Notes: generated by a model not told the origin, from the sequence alone. DNA of 64,000 nt from Bacteroidaceae bacterium (GCA_017619585.1 JAFZSA010000031.1:1-64000), one strand, 5' to 3'; positions 16,741-25,683 are shown, numbered from the stretch's first letter. Numbers and translations are program-made.

Positions 16741-17616
16741 TTACATCACATTAAGAACTTGTTCCTTGATCTGCTCTAACTCGTCCTTCATCTTCACCAC
16801 AATGTTCTGCATCTCGGCTTGGTTGCTCTTGCTGCCTGTGGTGTTGATTTCACGACCCATCTCCTGAGCAATGAAGCCTAACTTCTTGCCCTGTCCGTGT
16901 CCTTCCTCCATAGTCTGACGGAAGTAACGGAGGTGGTTGGTCAGGCGTTGTTTCTCCTCGTTGATGTCCAGCTTCTCGATGTAGTATATCATCTCCTGCT
17001 CCAAGCGGTTGCGGTCGTACTCTACGCCAGGTATAGCTTCTAATGCATCTACCAGTTTCTGGCGAATCTTCTCGGTACGGCTTGTCTCGTAGGGCTCTAT
17101 GCTGGCCAGTAGGGCAGCTATGTTGTCCAGTTTCTCTTCAAACTTCTTCTGTAAGGCCTGACCTTCCTGCTTGCGGAAGTCCACCAGCTGCTGGATGGCT
17201 TTCTCAACAACCCCCTTGGCAACAGCCCATTCCTCGTCAGAGAGTTCCTGAACCTCTGTCTTGTTCAGTACATCGGGCATGCGCAAGAGAGCCGTCCAGA
17301 TGTCTTCCGGCTTGGCGATGTTGTACTTCTCTGCAACATCATTGATCTGTTTGTAATAGTTGGCTACCAGCTCGCCGTTAATGGAAGCTGCATTCTGAAC
17401 CTCTGTCTGTTCTATCCACAGGTTGAAATCAACCTTTCCACGCTCCAGTGCCTGTGCAATGAGTGTGCGCACCTCCATCTCCTTCTCGCGGTAGATGGGT
17501 GCCAGTCGGGTTGAAAGGTCCAGTGCTTTACTGTTCAGTGATTTTACCTCTGCATTTATCTTTTTTCCCTGGAATTCGGCCGAGGCTTTTCCGTATCCCG
17601 TCATCGATTGTATCAT
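16741..17616 (-). CDS. yicC: YicC/YloC family endoribonuclease
   Basis: RNA-degrading protein of the YicC family. 291 aa from the ATG at 17616, which gives the family N-terminus MIQSMTGYGKASAEF; longer frames upstream are not supported. The conserved C-terminal DUF1732 part contains GKKLGFIAQEMGREINTTGSKS and the final KDELEQIKEQVLNVM. It is the first gene of the minus-strand group, with its promoter in the divergent region before tsaB. Family function is from E. coli and Bacillus work; the target RNA here is unknown. Confidence 0.92.
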   Translation of the reverse strand: MIQSMTGYGKASAEFQGKKINAEVKSLNSKALDLSTRLAPIYREKEMEVRTLIAQALERGKVDFNLWIEQTEVQNAASINGELVANYYKQINDVAEKYNIAKPEDIWTALLRMPDVLNKTEVQELSDEEWAVAKGVVEKAIQQLVDFRKQEGQALQKKFEEKLDNIAALLASIEPYETSRTEKIRQKLVDALEAIPGVEYDRNRLEQEMIYYIEKLDINEEKQRLTNHLRYFRQTMEEGHGQGKKLGFIAQEMGREINTTGSKSNQAEMQNIVVKMKDELEQIKEQVLNVM

Positions 17617-17635
17617 ATTTCTCAATAATTTTCTG

Positions 17636-17673
17636 CAAAAGTACGGAAATAATGGCAAAAAATAGTAATTTTG
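17636..17673. promoter_or_regulatory. Divergent -7 elements, yicC and tsaB
   Basis: Minus strand: TACTTTTG (17636-17643), 20 bp before yicC. Plus strand: TAATTTTG (17666-17673), 28 bp before tsaB. No convincing -33 TTTG for either. Confidence 0.45.
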
Positions 17674-17701
17674 TGGCGAAATTTAGATGTAAGCTCAACG
17701 A

Positions 17702-18394
17702 ATGCCTTGTATTCTTCATATAGAGACCAGCACGAAGGTCTGTTCAGTCGCTTTAAGCGAGGATGGAAAGCTACTTTACCACCACGAGGATTTTGACGGT
17801 CCCAGTCATTCTGAGACCTCTGGTGTGTACGTTGATGAGGCCCTTTCCTTTGCCAATAGTCATGCTATTCCCGTAGATGCCGTAGCCGTCAGTATGGGCC
17901 CCGGTAGTTATACAGGACTGAGAATAGGTGTCTCTCTGGCCAAGGGTGTCTGCTACGGACGTGCTTTGCCCCTGATAGCTGTTCCTACCCTGAAGGTACT
18001 TTGTGTGCCTGTTCTTCTGGGTAAGGAAGAACTGCCCGAGGATGCCTTGTTGGTTCCCATGATAGATGCCCGCCGTATGGAGGTCTATTCAGCCGTTTAT
18101 GACCGTGCCCTGAAGGAGATTCGTCCTATTCAGGCAGACATTGTTACAGAAGAGACCTATAAGGAGTATCTGGATCGCGGACCCGTTTATTTCTTCGGAA
18201 ACGGAGCCATGAAGTGTCAGACTGTCATTCAGCATCCCAATGCGCACTTTATAGACGGTATCCATCCACTGGCTAAGAACATGTTCCCCCTGGCCGAGCG
18301 CAGTATGCACCTGGAGGAGTTTCAGGATGTGGCATACTTTGAGCCCTACTATCTGAAAGAATTTGTAGCCATAAAATCAAAACCATTATTGTAA
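17702..18394 (+). CDS. tsaB: tRNA threonylcarbamoyladenosine synthesis protein TsaB
   Basis: Partner protein of TsaD in forming the t6A modification next to tRNA anticodons. 230 aa with the ASKHA-fold start ILHIETSTKVCSVAL, the family signature VSMGPGSYTGLRIGVSLAKGVCY near residues 62-84 and the following PTLKVL. The stop codon overlaps the ATG of the next gene (TAATG), so the two are translationally coupled. Confidence 0.94.
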   Translation: MPCILHIETSTKVCSVALSEDGKLLYHHEDFDGPSHSETSGVYVDEALSFANSHAIPVDAVAVSMGPGSYTGLRIGVSLAKGVCYGRALPLIAVPTLKVLCVPVLLGKEELPEDALLVPMIDARRMEVYSAVYDRALKEIRPIQADIVTEETYKEYLDRGPVYFFGNGAMKCQTVIQHPNAHFIDGIHPLAKNMFPLAERSMHLEEFQDVAYFEPYYLKEFVAIKSKPLL

Positions 18395-18993
18395 TGCAAT
18401 ATAATACACAGAGAGAACAATTGGTAATGCCTGAATACGGACGTGGTATCCAGTATATGGTGGACTTGGCTGTTTCCTTGCCTTCCAAGGAGGAACGCCA
18501 GCGTTGTGCCAATACCATTGTTGCCATTATGGGTCGTATTCAGCCTGAGAATAACAGCGCTGCTGATTCCGAGCTTCGTCTCTGGAATCATTTGGCCAAG
18601 ATATCACGATATAAACTTGATATAGACTATCCCGTAGAGATTGTTCCTGAGCAGGAAGCTATGGAGCATCCCCAGCCGCTGCATTATCCTATGCAGAGGA
18701 TTCGTCGTCGTCATTACGGACATCTGGTAGAGAGTGCACTGAAGTATGCACAGACATTGCCCGAGGGTGACGAGCGTACAGCCTTGGTAGGTATGGTGGC
18801 CAACCAGATGAAGCAGAACCTGTTTGTATGGAACCGTGATTCTATGGACGAGAATCTGGTAATGCAGGACATCAAGCGTTATACTGACGGACAGTTGCAG
18901 TTGCAGCCCGATTTCCGTTTTGCATCTGTAGGTATTCCATCAAATTCACAATTGGCTAATAACGGTTCTTCAAAGCGTAAGAAGAAGCGTTGA
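18394..18993 (+). CDS. DUF4290 family protein
   Basis: 199-aa soluble protein of the Bacteroidota-specific DUF4290 family; function unknown. The conserved N-terminus (YNTQREQLVMPEYGRGIQYMVDLA) and central RIRRRHYGHLVE are present. The tail ends in a basic SKRKKKR cluster that may bind nucleic acid. Overlap with tsaB and 32-bp spacing to murA place it in a tsaB-DUF4290-murA-rimM operon, an order I associate with this phylum. Confidence 0.88.
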   Translation: MQYNTQREQLVMPEYGRGIQYMVDLAVSLPSKEERQRCANTIVAIMGRIQPENNSAADSELRLWNHLAKISRYKLDIDYPVEIVPEQEAMEHPQPLHYPMQRIRRRHYGHLVESALKYAQTLPEGDERTALVGMVANQMKQNLFVWNRDSMDENLVMQDIKRYTDGQLQLQPDFRFASVGIPSNSQLANNGSSKRKKKR

Positions 18994-19025
18994 TTTGTTG
19001 AATCTCTCATTTTTCTTTTTAGTAT

Positions 19026-20333
19026 ATGCCATCATTCATTATAGAAGGCGGACATCGTTTAAAGGGAGAGATTACTCCTCAGGGAGCCAAGAACGAGGCG
19101 CTGCAGGTGCTTTGTGCTACCTTGCTTACATCCCAGCCCGTTCGAATCAAGAACCTTCCTGATATTGCCGATGTCAACAATCAGATACGTTTACTTCAGG
19201 ACATAGGCGTCTGCGTCAGCAAGAACGCTCCTGGCGATTATACTTTCCAGGCAGATAAGGTTGATACTGCCATCCTGCATACAGAGGAGTTCCTGCGCTG
19301 TTGTGGAAGTCTCAGGGGCAGTGTCATGCTGTTGGGACCGCTCTTGGCGCGTTTCGGTAAGGCTGAGGTTGCCCGTCCCGGAGGTGATAATATAGGTCGC
19401 CGCCGTCTGGATACCCATTTCCTGGGTTTGCAGAAGTTAGGCGGTAAGTTTGAATATGATGCCGAGCGTGGTGTCTTCACCATAACTACAGAAGGTCTGA
19501 AGGGCTGTTATATGCTTCTTGATGAGGCTTCTGTAACAGGAACCGCCAACATAGTTATGGCAGCTGTTATGGCAGAAGGAACCACCACAGTATATAATGC
19601 AGCCTGCGAGCCCTATATCCAGCAGCTGTGCAAGATGCTCAACAAGATGGGTGCCCGCATCAGCGGCATAGGCAGTAACCTGTTGACCATCCAGGGTGTG
19701 AAGGAACTGGGTAGTGCAGAACATACCATTCTGCCCGACATGATTGAGGTGGGCTCTTTCATAGGTATGGCTGCTATGGTAGGCGATGGCGTTCTGATAA
19801 AGGGCGTAGCATACGATGAGTTGGGTATCATCCCCGATACCTTCCGTCGTTTGGGCATTGATGTGCAGCGTAAGGGCGATGACATTTATGTTCCCCGCCA
19901 TGAGCGCTATCAGATAGAGTCTTTCCTGGACGGCTCGTTCATGACAATCTCTGATGCTCCATGGCCAGGTCTCACGCCCGACCTCCTGAGTGTCTTGTTG
20001 GTTGTCAGTACACAGGCCAAGGGTTCTGTGCTCATTCACCAGAAGATGTTCGAGAGCCGACTCTTCTTTGTGGACAAGCTCATAGACATGGGTGCTCAGA
20101 TTATCCTCTGCGACCCACACCGTGCCGTTGTGGTAGGACACAACCATAAACTTCCCTTGCATGCACGTCGCATGACCAGCCCCGACATCCGTGCGGGTAT
20201 TGCCTTGCTGATTGCTGCCATGAGTGCAGAGGGAACCAGTAGAATAGAGAATATAGGTCAGATAGACCGTGGTTACCAACACATCGAGGAGCGTCTGAAT
20301 GCTCTTGGTGCCAATATAAAGAGGGTAGAGTAG
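19026..20333 (+). CDS. murA: UDP-N-acetylglucosamine 1-carboxyvinyltransferase
   Basis: First committed enzyme of peptidoglycan synthesis; adds phosphoenolpyruvate to UDP-GlcNAc in the cytoplasm. 435 aa of the EPSP synthase fold with two similar lobes. The active-site loop reads RPGGDNIGRRR: the residue that is Cys in E. coli MurA (Cys115) is Asp121 here. Asp at this place is known to keep activity but remove the alkylation site of fosfomycin. The gene ends in a REP-like element and rimM follows. Confidence 0.96.
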   Translation: MPSFIIEGGHRLKGEITPQGAKNEALQVLCATLLTSQPVRIKNLPDIADVNNQIRLLQDIGVCVSKNAPGDYTFQADKVDTAILHTEEFLRCCGSLRGSVMLLGPLLARFGKAEVARPGGDNIGRRRLDTHFLGLQKLGGKFEYDAERGVFTITTEGLKGCYMLLDEASVTGTANIVMAAVMAEGTTTVYNAACEPYIQQLCKMLNKMGARISGIGSNLLTIQGVKELGSAEHTILPDMIEVGSFIGMAAMVGDGVLIKGVAYDELGIIPDTFRRLGIDVQRKGDDIYVPRHERYQIESFLDGSFMTISDAPWPGLTPDLLSVLLVVSTQAKGSVLIHQKMFESRLFFVDKLIDMGAQIILCDPHRAVVVGHNHKLPLHARRMTSPDIRAGIALLIAAMSAEGTSRIENIGQIDRGYQHIEERLNALGANIKRVE

Positions 20334-20363
20334 CCCCCTCCCTGCTCCCCCTTTGGGGGAGTG
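20332..20363. repeat. REP-like element after murA
   Basis: CCCCCTCCCTGCTCCCCCTT half followed by the complementary GGGGGAG; it overlaps the murA stop codon and separates it from rimM. Confidence 0.75.
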
Positions 20364-20376
20364 ATATAATTGAGAT

Positions 20377-20886
20377 ATGATAAAAGAATCGGAGGTATAT
20401 AAGATAGGAACCATTACCCGTACACATGGTGTGCGGGGCGAGGTGTCGCTCTCTTTCACAGATGATGTCTGGGACCGTGCCGATGCCGAATATCTGGTGC
20501 TGCGTATAGACGGTATCCTGGTACCTTTCTTTATGGAGGAATACCGATTCCGCTCAGATACAACGGCACTTATAAAGTTCCAGGATTATGATTCAGCAGA
20601 GACAGCCAAGGAACTCTGCGGTTGCGATGTCTATTTCCCTCATGCCCTTACACCAGAGCCTGACGAGAATGATGAATATACCTGGCGCTACTTTACGGGT
20701 TTCCGTGTTGTAGATGAGAAAGCCGGCGACTTGGGAGAGATAACACATGTGGATGATAGTACGCAGAATGTCCTTTTCCACATTGGAGATCGTCTTATTC
20801 CTGCCGTAGAGCAGTTCATCTCCCATATAGATCATCAGGCACGCATTATTACCATGCAATTGCCCGAAGGGCTGTTGGAACTTTAA
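20377..20886 (+). CDS. rimM: 16S rRNA processing protein RimM
   Basis: Assembly factor for the head of the 30S subunit that binds S19. 169 aa. The N-terminal beta-barrel domain starts YKIGTITRTHGVRGEVSL, and the PRC-barrel domain follows with the linker WRYFTGFRVVD and the ending IPAVEQFISHIDHQARIITMQLPEGLLEL. It follows murA across a REP-like element and precedes dxr. Confidence 0.95.
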   Translation: MIKESEVYKIGTITRTHGVRGEVSLSFTDDVWDRADAEYLVLRIDGILVPFFMEEYRFRSDTTALIKFQDYDSAETAKELCGCDVYFPHALTPEPDENDEYTWRYFTGFRVVDEKAGDLGEITHVDDSTQNVLFHIGDRLIPAVEQFISHIDHQARIITMQLPEGLLEL

Positions 20887-20950
20887 GTGAAGAATGAAGA
20901 GTGAAGAGTGAAGAATAGTTGTCGTTTACGTTGACGTTTACGTTGAAAAT
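20887..20950 (+). repeat. Repeats before dxr
   Basis: GAAGA(A/G)TGAA direct repeats (20887-20917), then GTTTACGTTGACGTTTACGTTG (about 20925-20946), ending 10 bp before the dxr ATG in coding direction. Confidence 0.7.
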
Positions 20951-20955
20951 ATAGA

Positions 20956-22101
20956 ATGAAGAAGAAAATCTGCATATTAGGTTCAACGGGTAGTATTGGA
21001 ACCCAGACACTTCAGGTGATAGAAGAGCATCCCGACCTCTTTGAGGCTTATGTGCTCACCGCCAACTCACAGGCTGATTTGCTGATAGAGCAGGCACGTA
21101 AGTTCCAGCCTGCTGCTGTGGTGATTGCCGATGAGAGCAAATACCAGTACGTGCAGGATGCTTTGGCAGCGGAACCTATCCAGGTGTATGCCGGAGCTGA
21201 TGCGCTCTGTCAGGTTGTTCAGATGGATCCCGTGGATGTGGTACTTACCGCATTGGTGGGTTTCAGCGGATTGCGTCCTACCATCAGTGCCATAAAGGCC
21301 AAGAAGCCTATTGCCCTTGCCAACAAGGAGACGTTGGTGGTAGCCGGTGAACTGATTACCGAGCTTTGCCTGCAGAACCATGTGCCTATTCTGCCTGTTG
21401 ATAGCGAGCACAGTGCTATCTTCCAGAGTCTGATGGGCGAGCAGAGCGAGATAGAGAAGATTATCCTTACCGCCAGTGGTGGTCCCTTCCGTAACTTCAC
21501 CAAGGAGCAGTTGCAGAGTGTAACACCTGCCATGGCCCTGAAGCATCCCAACTGGGATATGGGTGCCAAAATTACCATTGACAGCGCCAGTATGATGAAC
21601 AAGGGCTTTGAGGTGATAGAGGCCCGTTGGCTCTTTGATGTGGCTCCTGAGCAGATTCAGGTGGTGGTTCATCCGCAGAGCATTATCCATAGCGGTGTTC
21701 AGTTCAAGGACGGTGCCGTAAAGGCTCAGTTGGGAGCACCTGATATGCGAGTGCCCATTCAGCTGGCCCTTTCTTATCCAGAGCGTTTGGAGAGTAGCTT
21801 CCCCCGTTTGGACTGGTGGCAGATGAAGGATTTGACCTTCGAACGTCCCGACGAGGATAAGTTCCGTTGCTTAAAGATGGCATACGAGGCTATCCGCTTG
21901 GGCGGAAATGCCGCTTGTATTGTTAATGCGGCCAACGAGGTTGTTAACTTAGCCTTTCGTCAGGAGCGTTGTGGTTTCCTGCAGATGGCAGATGTGATAG
22001 AGAAAACCCTACAGACTGTTGCGCATCAAGAGCAGTCAACCCTTGAGGATTATTTGGCATGCGATGCCGAGTCGCGTCGTGTAGCCGCCTCACTTATATA
22101 A
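20956..22101 (+). CDS. dxr: 1-deoxy-D-xylulose 5-phosphate reductoisomerase
   Basis: NADPH-dependent enzyme forming methylerythritol 4-phosphate, the second step of the non-mevalonate isoprenoid pathway and the target of fosmidomycin. 381 aa with the Rossmann motif ILGSTGSIGTQTL, the NKETLV motif, the metal-site PVDSEHSAIFQSL, and the ASGGPFRN and HPNWDMGAKITIDSASMMNKGFE regions. It is followed after 30 bp by rseP, a frequent neighbour in bacteria. Confidence 0.97.
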   Translation: MKKKICILGSTGSIGTQTLQVIEEHPDLFEAYVLTANSQADLLIEQARKFQPAAVVIADESKYQYVQDALAAEPIQVYAGADALCQVVQMDPVDVVLTALVGFSGLRPTISAIKAKKPIALANKETLVVAGELITELCLQNHVPILPVDSEHSAIFQSLMGEQSEIEKIILTASGGPFRNFTKEQLQSVTPAMALKHPNWDMGAKITIDSASMMNKGFEVIEARWLFDVAPEQIQVVVHPQSIIHSGVQFKDGAVKAQLGAPDMRVPIQLALSYPERLESSFPRLDWWQMKDLTFERPDEDKFRCLKMAYEAIRLGGNAACIVNAANEVVNLAFRQERCGFLQMADVIEKTLQTVAHQEQSTLEDYLACDAESRRVAASLI

Positions 22102-22131
22102 TATAATGTAATAAGGTAAAAAGCAAAAAAT

Positions 22132-23556
22132 ATGGATGTACAAGTAGTTCTTATTAAAACATTGCAGCTCTTGTGTTGCCTCAGCTTGTTGGTAGTCCTT
22201 CATGAGGGCGGACACTTTGGTTTCTCAAAGCTCTTTGGGGTGAAGGTTGAGAAGTTCTATATGTTCTTCGACTACAAGTTCCACCTCTTCAGCACCCGTT
22301 CCAAGTGGTTCACCCGTCTGTTCCCTCATTTCAAGAACAATGAGACGGAATATGGTATTGGTTGGATTCCCCTTGGAGGTTACGTCAAGATCTCCGGCAT
22401 GATAGACGAGAGCATGGACTTGGAGCAGATGAAAAAGCCTGCTCAGGCTAATGAGTTCCGCTCTCAGAAAGTCTGGAAGCGTTTCTTCATCATGTTCGGT
22501 GGTGTGCTTATGAACTTCCTTACTGCATGGTTTATATATAGTGCCGTTATGTTTACATGGGGACGTGATTACCTGCCCATGCGTGAAATAACACAGGGCT
22601 TCCAGTTCAACAAGGAGGCTCAAAGCATAGGTTTCCGTGATGGTGATATCCCTGTTGCCATAGATGGCAAGGAAATTGTGGAGTACAGCCCGTCTCTGTT
22701 CCGTACACTTTCCAATGCTTCTGCTGTTACCGTATTGCGTGGTAACGAGGAGGTTACCTTGCAGATGCCTGAGAAGGGACTCAATATGCTGGAGATGCTG
22801 CAGAGTGTTCCTCGTTTTATGTCTCTTTACACACCTGCTATTGTGGATAGTGTTGCACCGGGTTCTGCAGCTCAGAAGGCAGGTTTCCAAAGGGGAACAC
22901 GTCTCTTGGCTGTAAATGGTAAGGAGATTTCTACTAAGGTGGATTTTGACTGCGAGGTTACTATACGTCGTCAGGATGTTTTGGCAGCTCCTGGTTGCAC
23001 ACATGCCGACAGTCTTAAGCAACGTCAGTTGCAGGTTGTTTATCAGTTGACAGAAGATGCTCAGCCTGATACCGTTATGCTTCAACTGGATGATGAGTAC
23101 AAGATGGGTGTGGCATTCATGATACCGGACTATAAGCAAGAGCATGTCTCTTACACCCTTCTCTCTTGTATTCCTGCTGGTTTACAGCAGGGGTGGCGTA
23201 CACTTACGGGATATGTTAACGATATGAAGTACTTGGCCAGTGCTGATGGTGCCAAGAGTGTTGGCTCGTTCATAGCCATTGGTAACATCTTCCCCTCAGC
23301 TTGGGACTGGCAACAGTTCTGGTTCCTGACAGCCTTCATCAGCATTATCCTGGCTGTTATGAATATCCTTCCCATTCCCGGATTGGATGGCGGTCATATT
23401 GTATTCCTGTTCTGGGAGGGTATAACAGGCAAGCAGCCTTCCGACAAGGCAGCCGAGTGGTTCGAGAAGATTGGCTTGGGCTTACTCATTCTGCTTATGC
23501 TGTTGGCTTTCAGTAACGATGTAAGAAACTTTATCCTGCCCTTGTTGGGACTGTAG
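22132..23556 (+). CDS. rseP: Site-2 intramembrane metalloprotease RseP
   Basis: Inner-membrane zinc protease that cuts anti-sigma factors or signal-peptide remnants within the bilayer. 474 aa. The catalytic HEGGH (residues 24-28) lies in the first membrane segment. Another segment follows near residues 122-140, with PDZ-type sequence between, and the second metal-binding motif PIPGLDGGHIVF lies near the C-terminus followed by the last membrane helix. A membrane-proximal insertion (residues about 40-110) is typical of Bacteroidota members. It lies behind dxr. Confidence 0.94.
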   Translation: MDVQVVLIKTLQLLCCLSLLVVLHEGGHFGFSKLFGVKVEKFYMFFDYKFHLFSTRSKWFTRLFPHFKNNETEYGIGWIPLGGYVKISGMIDESMDLEQMKKPAQANEFRSQKVWKRFFIMFGGVLMNFLTAWFIYSAVMFTWGRDYLPMREITQGFQFNKEAQSIGFRDGDIPVAIDGKEIVEYSPSLFRTLSNASAVTVLRGNEEVTLQMPEKGLNMLEMLQSVPRFMSLYTPAIVDSVAPGSAAQKAGFQRGTRLLAVNGKEISTKVDFDCEVTIRRQDVLAAPGCTHADSLKQRQLQVVYQLTEDAQPDTVMLQLDDEYKMGVAFMIPDYKQEHVSYTLLSCIPAGLQQGWRTLTGYVNDMKYLASADGAKSVGSFIAIGNIFPSAWDWQQFWFLTAFISIILAVMNILPIPGLDGGHIVFLFWEGITGKQPSDKAAEWFEKIGLGLLILLMLLAFSNDVRNFILPLLGL

Positions 23557-23558
23557 GA

Positions 23559-23741
23559 TAGTTCATAGTTCATAGTTCATAGTTCATAATTCATAGTGCA
23601 TAGTTAAGTTGACAAGTTAACGAGTTGACAAGTAGACGAGTTGACAAGTAGACGAGTTGTTACTAATGTTCAATGACGCTAACCGCTAACCACTAACCGC
23701 TAATCGCTAATCACTAACCGCTAACCACTAACGTCTAACGT
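23559..23741. repeat. Three short-repeat families in a row
   Basis: TAGTTCA-type heptamers (six units, 23559-23600), then six GTTGACAA/GTTAACGA/GTAGACGA octamers (23608-23655), then nine GCTAACC/ACTAACC-type heptamers (23678-23740), ending 11 bp before the next ATG. The periods are kept exactly. Confidence 0.9.
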
Positions 23742-23750
23742 CTTAAAACA

Positions 23751-24095
23751 ATGAACAAGCATATTCTTTCCCTTTTGGCACTATTGTTGATGCTGTGTGC
23801 CTGTGGTGGTGATGATACCAACCAGAAAGCATCCTGTATGCTCTCGGATGCCCGTTTCGCATTGAAATACGGACATTATGCCGAGGCGCGCGACTCTATC
23901 ATGGCCTTACGCCAGAAATATCCCACAGCCATAGAGGCGCGCAGGCAGGCTATCCTTTTGCTGGATAGTATTGAGATGACTGCTGCTGCCGACAGTATGA
24001 AGAATGCGCAGGGCGAGGAGTGGGAACGTCTGCATATCAAGCAGCAGTTCTTTGAGCGTAAACTGTTGGAGGATAAAAAGAAGGACGCCGAATGA
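23751..24095 (+). CDS. Small lipoprotein, unknown function
   Basis: 114 aa. The N-terminus has a lipoprotein signal with lipobox LCAC (modified Cys at residue 18), followed by a predominantly helical, charged domain with a repeat-like pattern (SDARFALKYGHYAEARDSIMALRQKYP) suggestive of a single TPR-like helix pair, and a Lys-rich C-terminus. It is likely anchored in the periplasmic face of a membrane. Its stop codon overlaps the start of cca (ATGA), so the two are translationally coupled. No function is recognised. Confidence 0.82.
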   Translation: MNKHILSLLALLLMLCACGGDDTNQKASCMLSDARFALKYGHYAEARDSIMALRQKYPTAIEARRQAILLLDSIEMTAAADSMKNAQGEEWERLHIKQQFFERKLLEDKKKDAE

Positions 24096-25663
24096 AGCAT
24101 CTCACAGAAGAAGATCTTTCTCAGCTGTTTGACACCCCCCTGTTTCGTGCCATTGGCGAAGTGGCCGACCAGATGGGACTTCACTGCTATGCGGTGGGCG
24201 GATATGTTCGTGACCTTTTCCTGGAACGTCCCTCAAAAGATATAGATTGTGTGGTAGTAGAAGCCTCCCCCGTCCCCTCTCAAGGAGGGGAGAATGATGG
24301 TCCCGGAATTCGTGTTGCCAAGGCGTTAGGCAAGAAGTTGGGTAGGGGAGCGCACGTCAGTGTCTTCCGTAACTTCGGCACTGCGCAGGTAAAGTGGAGG
24401 GATCAGGAGATTGAATTTGTCGGTGCCCGTAGGGAAAGCTACAGTCATGATAGTCGTAAGCCCATTGTGGAAGACGGCACGTTGGAGGATGATTTGGACC
24501 GTCGCGACTTTACCATCAATGCCCTGGCCTATTGCCTGACATCAGAAGGTCTGGTAGATGGCAAGCGCCTTGTGGACCGCTTCGGTGGTCTGCTGGATAT
24601 GGAGGATGGACTTATTGCTACGCCCCTTGACCCGGATATTACCTTTAGTGACGATCCCCTGCGTATGATGCGTTGCATCCGCTTTGCTACCCAGTTGCGT
24701 TTTCAAATTGAGGAAGAGACTGCAGATGCACTAAAGAGGAATGCCGAACGCATTAAGATTATCTCGCAGGAACGCATCATTGATGAGTTGAACAAGATAA
24801 TGATGGCGCAGCATCCCAGTATAGGTTTCGTGCATTTACAAGAATGTGGAATCTTGCGTATTATCATGCCTGAACTGTCTGCCCTTGATGTTGTGGAAGA
24901 AAGGAACGGCAGGGCTCACAAGAATAATTTCTATCATACCCTTGAGGTTCTGGAGAATGTATGTAACCCCCTCTCTGCTCCCCCTTTGGGGGAGTACTTC
25001 AAAGGCGAAGGAATGTGTCGAAAGGAAGAGGCACTCCCCCAAAGGGGGAGCGGGGCGGGGGCTTCGCTTTGGCTCCGTTGGGCTGCTCTCCTTCATGATA
25101 TAGGAAAGCCACGCAGTAAGCGTTGGGAGGAGAAGGTTGGATGGACCTTCCATAACCATAATTATATAGGTCAGAAGATGGTGCCTAACATCTTCCGTCG
25201 TATGAAGCTGCCTCTGGATGAACGTATGGCATACGTAGAGAAGCTGGTGGGTCTGCACATGCGTCCTATTGCCATTGCCGATGAGGAGGTGACAGACTCT
25301 GCCGTACGCCGTCTGCTCTTCGAGGCTGGCGAGGATATAGATGACCTGATGATTCTCTGCGAAGCTGATATCACCAGCAAGAACCAGCAGAAGAAGCAAC
25401 GTTTCCTGGATAACTTCCAGTTGGTACGTGAGAAGTTGGCCGACCTTCAGGCTCGTGATAACTACCGTACGTGGCAGAACCCTATCACGGGAGAAGAGAT
25501 AATGGAAACCTTCGGGCTGAAACCTTGTCGTGAGATTGGCGTTCTCAAACAAGCTGTCAAGGATGCTATCTGGGATTCTGTTATTCCCAATGATCATGAA
25601 GCCGCTCGCCAGTTTATGTTGCAGAAAGCTGCCGAGATGGGACTTACTCCTGTTAATGCATAA
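24092..25663 (+). CDS. cca: tRNA nucleotidyltransferase (CCA-adding), with two repeat-derived insertions
   Basis: Adds or repairs the 3' CCA of tRNAs. 523 aa, somewhat longer than usual. The polymerase-beta-type head contains AVGGYVRDLFLERPSKDIDCVVV, the RRDFTINALAY motif and a neck, followed by an HD-type domain (LHDIGKP near 335). Two stretches do not look native: residues about 57-71 (EASPVPSQGGENDGP) and about 292-325, directly before LWLRWAALLHDIGKP. Both are encoded by REP-like palindromes kept in frame. The frame stays open and the catalytic motifs are intact, so the enzyme is probably active. Confidence 0.93.
   Translation: MKHLTEEDLSQLFDTPLFRAIGEVADQMGLHCYAVGGYVRDLFLERPSKDIDCVVVEASPVPSQGGENDGPGIRVAKALGKKLGRGAHVSVFRNFGTAQVKWRDQEIEFVGARRESYSHDSRKPIVEDGTLEDDLDRRDFTINALAYCLTSEGLVDGKRLVDRFGGLLDMEDGLIATPLDPDITFSDDPLRMMRCIRFATQLRFQIEEETADALKRNAERIKIISQERIIDELNKIMMAQHPSIGFVHLQECGILRIIMPELSALDVVEERNGRAHKNNFYHTLEVLENVCNPLSAPPLGEYFKGEGMCRKEEALPQRGSGAGASLWLRWAALLHDIGKPRSKRWEEKVGWTFHNHNYIGQKMVPNIFRRMKLPLDERMAYVEKLVGLHMRPIAIADEEVTDSAVRRLLFEAGEDIDDLMILCEADITSKNQQKKQRFLDNFQLVREKLADLQARDNYRTWQNPITGEEIMETFGLKPCREIGVLKQAVKDAIWDSVIPNDHEAARQFMLQKAAEMGLTPVNA
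24263..24292. repeat. REP-like element inside cca (single)
   Basis: CCTCCCCCGTCCCCTCTCAA with the matching GGAGGGGAG, translated in frame as residues about 58-67 of the CCA enzyme. Confidence 0.75.
24966..25066. repeat. REP-like inverted pair inside cca
   Basis: Two palindromic elements in opposite orientation: CTCCCCCTTTGGGGGAG (24979-24995 region) and CTCCCCCAAAGGGGGAG (about 25034-25050), with complementary G/C-rich outer flanks and a 40-bp spacer. The insert keeps the reading frame. Confidence 0.8.
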
Positions 25664-25683
25664 TCCATAAACCCACAAATACC

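Noticed and set aside
17617..17658. Longer YicC N-terminus
   Set aside because: The added 14 residues overlap the predicted promoter element and precede the conserved MIQSMTGYG start.
23559..23741. Possible CRISPR array
   Set aside because: The repeats are 7-8 bp and directly adjacent with no spacers; there are no cas genes.
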